DNA of 64,000 bases from Corynebacterium uberis (GTDB lineage Bacteria; Actinomycetota; Actinomycetes; Mycobacteriales; Mycobacteriaceae): NCBI RefSeq assembly GCF_020616335.1, contig NZ_CP085051.1, positions 1,860,001 to 1,924,000 of the forward strand, given 5' to 3'. The notes below the pieces were generated by a model, which was not told where the DNA came from, searched no databases, and saw only the letters and a program-made list of their open reading frames with translations. Positions 60,983 to 64,000 of this stretch are shown piece after piece; position 1 is the first letter of the stretch, and each line of letters starts with the position of its first letter. A program made the translations under genes and the position numbers.

Positions 60983-62380
60983 TTAGTCCTCCGCGGACTC
61001 CGTCACGGAGTCGCCGTCAACCTCAATGGTGTCCTCGTTGCCGGCCGCAGTGGGATCTTCCTCCTCGCCGAAGTACTCGGCGGGGTCGACCTTGTTGCCG
61101 TCTTCGTCGGTGACGGCAACGCGGCAGATGGCGGCGGCCAGGGCCTTGCCGCGGCGCACGTCAGAGAACAGGTTAGCAATCTGGCCGGACTGGCTGATCT
61201 GCTGGACGAACTGGTTGGGGTCCATGCCGTAGGACTGCGCGGTGAACATGATGTGGTCCGTCAGCTCCTGCTGGCTGACCTCGGGGGACTCCTGCTCGGC
61301 AAGCGCGTCGAGGAAGAGCTGGGTGCGCACGGCCTCTTCGGCGTTGGAGCGCTGCTCGGCGTCGAACTCCTCGCGGGTGGTGCCCTGGGCTTCCAGCACG
61401 GAGTTGAAGGCGGCCTCGTCGTGGGCGATCTGGCCCATGAGCTGGTGCAGCTGGGCGTGGACCTGCTCGTCGACAACGCCTTCGGGCAGCGGGAAGGAGG
61501 CGTCGGCCAGCGCCTTCTTCAGTACCTCGTCGCGGATGGCGGTGGCCTGCTCGGCCTTCTTGGACTCCTCGACCTGGGTCTTGGTGGACTCGCGCAGCTC
61601 ATCAACCGTGTCGAACTCGGAGGCCATCTGCACGAACTCTTCGTCGAGCTCCGGCAGGACGCGCTCCTTGGTCTGCTGAACGTGCACGGCGATGGTGGCT
61701 TCCTCGCCCTTGTGCTCGCCGCCCTGGATCTCGGCGACGAACTCGGCGTCCTCGCCGGTCTTCAGGCCCTTGATGGCCTTGTCCAGGCCGTCGATGAGGT
61801 CCTTGCTGCCCACCTCGTAGGACAGTCCCTCGGTGGTGGCCTCGTCGATGACCTCGCCGTCGATGGTGGCGGTGAGGTCAATGACGGCGAAGTCGCCCTT
61901 CTTGAGCTTGCGCTCGGTGTTCTTCAGCTCGCCGAAGCGGGCGCGCAGCTTGTCAATCTCTGCGTCAACGTCGCCGTCTTCGACCTTGAGGGCCGGCACG
62001 GTCACGGCGTAATCAGCAAAGTCGGGGACGGTGATCTCCGGGCGCACGTCCACCTCTGCGGTGAACTCCACGTAGTCCTTGTCCTCGATCTTGGTCACGT
62101 CCACCTCGGGCTGGCCCAAGGGGGTGATCTCTTCTTGCTCTAATGCCGCCTGGTAGCGCGAGGGCAGCATGTCATTGACTACCTGCTCCAGGATGGGACC
62201 GCGACCGAAGCGGGCGTCGATAAGCTGACGGGGAGCCTTGCCCCTGCGGAAGCCGGGGATGGAGACCTGCTGCGCAATGGCTGCGTAGGCCTGATCGATC
62301 TCGCTGCTCAGCTCGTCGAACGGAACGTTGACGGTGAGCTTGACGCGGGTGTCGCTCAGCTTCTCGACGGAACTCTTCAC
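60983..62380 (-). CDS. tig: Trigger factor (ribosome-associated chaperone)
   Basis: The ribosome-binding signature GFRRGKAPR lies in the N-terminal domain. The FKBP-type prolyl isomerase domain (about 150-240) and a helical C-terminal domain follow. The acidic tail ([18 protein letters not shown]) is typical of actinobacteria. The 465 residues begin with GTG; GGAGAG lies 6 bases upstream. It is upstream of clpP1P2 but separated by a strong terminator. Confidence 0.96.
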   Translation of the reverse strand: MKSSVEKLSDTRVKLTVNVPFDELSSEIDQAYAAIAQQVSIPGFRRGKAPRQLIDARFGRGPILEQVVNDMLPSRYQAALEQEEITPLGQPEVDVTKIEDKDYVEFTAEVDVRPEITVPDFADYAVTVPALKVEDGDVDAEIDKLRARFGELKNTERKLKKGDFAVIDLTATIDGEVIDEATTEGLSYEVGSKDLIDGLDKAIKGLKTGEDAEFVAEIQGGEHKGEEATIAVHVQQTKERVLPELDEEFVQMASEFDTVDELRESTKTQVEESKKAEQATAIRDEVLKKALADASFPLPEGVVDEQVHAQLHQLMGQIAHDEAAFNSVLEAQGTTREEFDAEQRSNAEEAVRTQLFLDALAEQESPEVSQQELTDHIMFTAQSYGMDPNQFVQQISQSGQIANLFSDVRRGKALAAAICRVAVTDEDGNKVDPAEYFGEEEDPTAAGNEDTIEVDGDSVTESAED

Positions 62381-62422
62381 GAGTCACTCTCCTGGATAAA
62401 TGTGTGGTGAAAATAAGGTACG

Positions 62423-62496
62423 TCGGGGCGACAGGATTTGAACCTGCGACCCCCTGCTCCCAAAGCAGGTGCGCTACCAAGCTGCGCCACGCCCCG
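62423..62496 (-). tRNA. tRNA-Pro (anticodon TGG)
   Basis: The minus strand folds as a full cloverleaf: acceptor CGGGGCG with CGCCCCG, D-arm GCGCAGCTTGGTAGCGC, anticodon loop TTTGGGA, T-loop GGTTCAAATCC. CCA is not encoded. Confidence 0.96.
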
Positions 62497-62548
62497 TACG
62501 GTGGGCTAGCTTACCGATGCCCCTTTGATCGCGCTGACACCGGGGTAC

Positions 62549-62580
62549 AAAAAGCCCCCCTGGCCGGCTGACCAGGGGGG
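62549..62580 (-). terminator. Intrinsic terminator of tRNA-Gly
   Basis: CCCCCCTGG and CCAGGGGGG pair over 9 bp. On the minus strand CTTTTTG follows. It shows that tRNA-Gly is transcribed separately from tRNA-Pro and tig. Confidence 0.92.
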
Positions 62581-62590
62581 TTGAACGTGG

Positions 62591-62662
62591 AGGGAACGAC
62601 GGGAATCGAACCCGCGTCTTCAGCTTGGAAGGCTGAGGTATTAGCCACTATACGACGTTCCC
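62591..62662 (-). tRNA. tRNA-Gly (anticodon TCC)
   Basis: The minus strand gives acceptor GGGAACG with CGTTCCC, D-arm region TATAGTGGCTAATA, anticodon loop CTTCCAA, and T-loop GGTTCGATTCC. CCA is not encoded. Confidence 0.96.
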
Positions 62663-62827
62663 ACGATGGCTGCGGCGCGCCCCGCCTTGGAGAAACGGCA
62701 GCGCAACAACCGCGCACCATGCTAGCCCAGCGCCCCGGCAAGCACCAAACTTTGCCCCACCCGGAACCATGCACACGCGCTCCCCGTTGAGTAGGGCAGA
62801 TACCCGGATGACCCACAGAAAGGCACC

Positions 62828-63673
62828 ATGGACCACTTCTCAACCCTGCTCATCATCGCGCTGGTCGTCGGCGGATTGTTTGTGGTCAACTCCAACCGCA
62901 ACCGCCAGTCCGGCCAAGCCCGCGCCGCCTCGCTCGCCGACGCCCAGGCAGACGCCCGCCGCTGGATCGACCGGCTAGGAAACCAGGTGCTCACCCTCTC
63001 CGGATCCGACACCGCCTCCACACAAGCGCTTGCCGACGCCTCCGAGCGCTACACCGCAGCCTCTGCCGCGATCTCCGACGCCACCACCGTCAAGCAAGCC
63101 ATGCTGGCCCGCGAATCCGCCCTGGAAGGCATGCACTACGTCCAGGCTGCACGCGAAATCATGGGACTTCCCGACGGCCCCGAACTGCCCCCGCTGGAAG
63201 GGCAGCGCCAGGCCGGCCGCGTCACCGAAACCCGCACCATCGAACAAGACGGCCAAACCGTCACCGCCTCACCTACCGCCAGCGCCGAAACCCCCAACTA
63301 CTACCCCGGCGGACGTATCGCCGGGCGCCCCGTGCCCGCCGGCTGGTACTCCACCCCCTGGTGGGCACCCGCCCTGGCCACCGGCGTGTGGACCGCCGGC
63401 TCCATGATGATGTTCTCCGCCCTGTTTAGCGGCATGGCCGGCATCGGCGCCGGCGTGGCCCACGCCGCCGAATACGGCGACACCCCGGACAACTTCGATT
63501 CCGGCGATGCAGGCGACATGGGCGACTCGGGCGACATGGGCGATGCCGCTGGTGGCGACTTCGGCGGGGATATGGGCGACTTCGGCGGGGATGCCTTCGG
63601 CGATTTCGGTGGCGGGGACTTTGGAGGAGGCGACTTCGGCGGCGGATTCGACTTCGGCGGATTCGACTTCTAG
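62828..63673 (+). CDS. Membrane protein with Gly/Asp/Phe-rich tail, unknown function (281 aa)
   Basis: An N-terminal helix (about 6-20) is followed by a helical, Ala-rich region (25-105), a linker, then one or two membrane segments (about 178-215; PALATGVWTAGSMMMFSALF). The last 60 residues are repeats of GDMGDS and GGDFGGG type ending FDFGGFDF. The tail recalls the Gly-rich ends of some membrane proteins but is acidic. No family was recognised. GAAAGG precedes the ATG. Confidence 0.72.
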   Translation: MDHFSTLLIIALVVGGLFVVNSNRNRQSGQARAASLADAQADARRWIDRLGNQVLTLSGSDTASTQALADASERYTAASAAISDATTVKQAMLARESALEGMHYVQAAREIMGLPDGPELPPLEGQRQAGRVTETRTIEQDGQTVTASPTASAETPNYYPGGRIAGRPVPAGWYSTPWWAPALATGVWTAGSMMMFSALFSGMAGIGAGVAHAAEYGDTPDNFDSGDAGDMGDSGDMGDAAGGDFGGDMGDFGGDAFGDFGGGDFGGGDFGGGFDFGGFDF

Positions 63674-63714
63674 TCGCCCCGCACACCCGCACTGATCGCA
63701 CCGCGCGCAGGTCA

Positions 63715-63730
63715 GGGGGCGTCGACAAGC
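63715..63730 (+). repeat. Dispersed motif GGGGGCGTCGNNAAGC (copy n)
   Basis: Exact match with AC at the variable pair, in the gap between the Gly-rich membrane protein and the aldo/keto reductase genes. Confidence 0.8.
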
Positions 63731-63772
63731 GGGACAGTACCCGGTAGGCGGCGCCTGCGCGCGCGGCCGGGT

Positions 63773-64000
63773 ATGAACGAAGGTATGCGCACTGCAGACC
63801 TCATCGAACTCCACGACGGCCACCACATCCCCCAGCTGGGGGTGGGCACCTACAAGATCGACCCCGGCATCACCGAAAGGGTGGTCACCGAGGCGTTCGC
63901 CGCTGGCGTGCGCCACGTGGACACCGCCGCCTACTACAACAACGAGACCCAGGTAGGCCACGCCATCGCCCGCTCCGGGGTGCCGCGCGAGGACATCTTT
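63773..64000 (+). CDS. Aldo/keto reductase (5' part; gene continues past window)
   Basis: The 76 visible codons read as the N-terminus of an NADPH-dependent aldo/keto reductase of the 2,5-diketo-gluconate reductase type: IPQLGVGTYKID, then GVRHVDTAAYYNNETQVG, which carries the catalytic Asp and Tyr. An ATG at 63785 is an equally possible start; neither has a good ribosome site. A reductase of this type is also found near obg and rne in related species. Confidence 0.88.
   Translation, partial: MNEGMRTADLIELHDGHHIPQLGVGTYKIDPGITERVVTEAFAAGVRHVDTAAYYNNETQVGHAIARSGVPREDIF

Noticed and set aside
62423..62662. tRNA genes as integration site of a genomic island
   Set aside because: No integrase, direct repeat of a tRNA 3' end or composition break was seen beside them.

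Overview
The window looks like a chromosomal segment of a high-GC Corynebacterium. The minus-strand order mdh, valS, folC, DUF4233, ndk, rne, rplU, rpmA, obg, proB, 2-hydroxyacid dehydrogenase, the clpX and clpP1-clpP2-tig blocks, and a close DtxR-type iron box all fit that genus. No prophage, IS element, integrase or CRISPR array was seen.

Layout. 1-9124 (minus) is an apparent iron or heme uptake operon. It encodes a partial FecCD permease, a substrate-binding lipoprotein and four secreted or membrane-anchored proteins, of which three or four share a related domain. A DtxR-like box lies just upstream. 9423-25263 (minus) is the conserved housekeeping block; an orphan HmuT-like hemin-binding lipoprotein sits inside it. 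25498-33646 holds a TetR regulator, clpX, a small exported protein, an acyl-CoA-synthetase-like enzyme, pdxR divergent from pdxST, and an LppP/LprE-type lipoprotein.

33691-45539 is a homoprotocatechuate (3,4-dihydroxyphenylacetate) meta-cleavage cluster. A single-component FAD hydroxylase and an MHS transporter (minus) diverge from the plus-strand run: fused FAH-RraA protein, GntR regulator, hpaE, hpaD, hpaH, hpaI and succinic-semialdehyde dehydrogenase. The ring-cleavage enzyme keeps every active-site residue known from the Brevibacterium enzyme. No separate HpaF isomerase or classical two-domain HpaG is visible; the fused protein may fill part of that gap.

46073-53103 is an arabinose regulon: araBDA (minus), and araR and araE (plus), with four related operator-like sites and a GlxR/CRP-like site. 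53255-59007 carries a lipoprotein serine protease and a four-carbon sugar-acid cluster (GntR, OtnK-like kinase, LtnD-like dehydrogenase, GntP permease). 59290-62662 has a small membrane protein, clpP2, clpP1 (with a ClgR-like site), tig, tRNA-Pro and tRNA-Gly. The window ends with a Gly/Asp-rich membrane protein and a partial aldo/keto reductase.

A dispersed 16-bp motif, GGGGGCGTCGNNAAGC, occurs nine times with all 14 fixed bases intact, in genes and between genes and on both strands. No annotated feature explains it. All statements come from reading the sequence and from remembered family knowledge; no database search was run.
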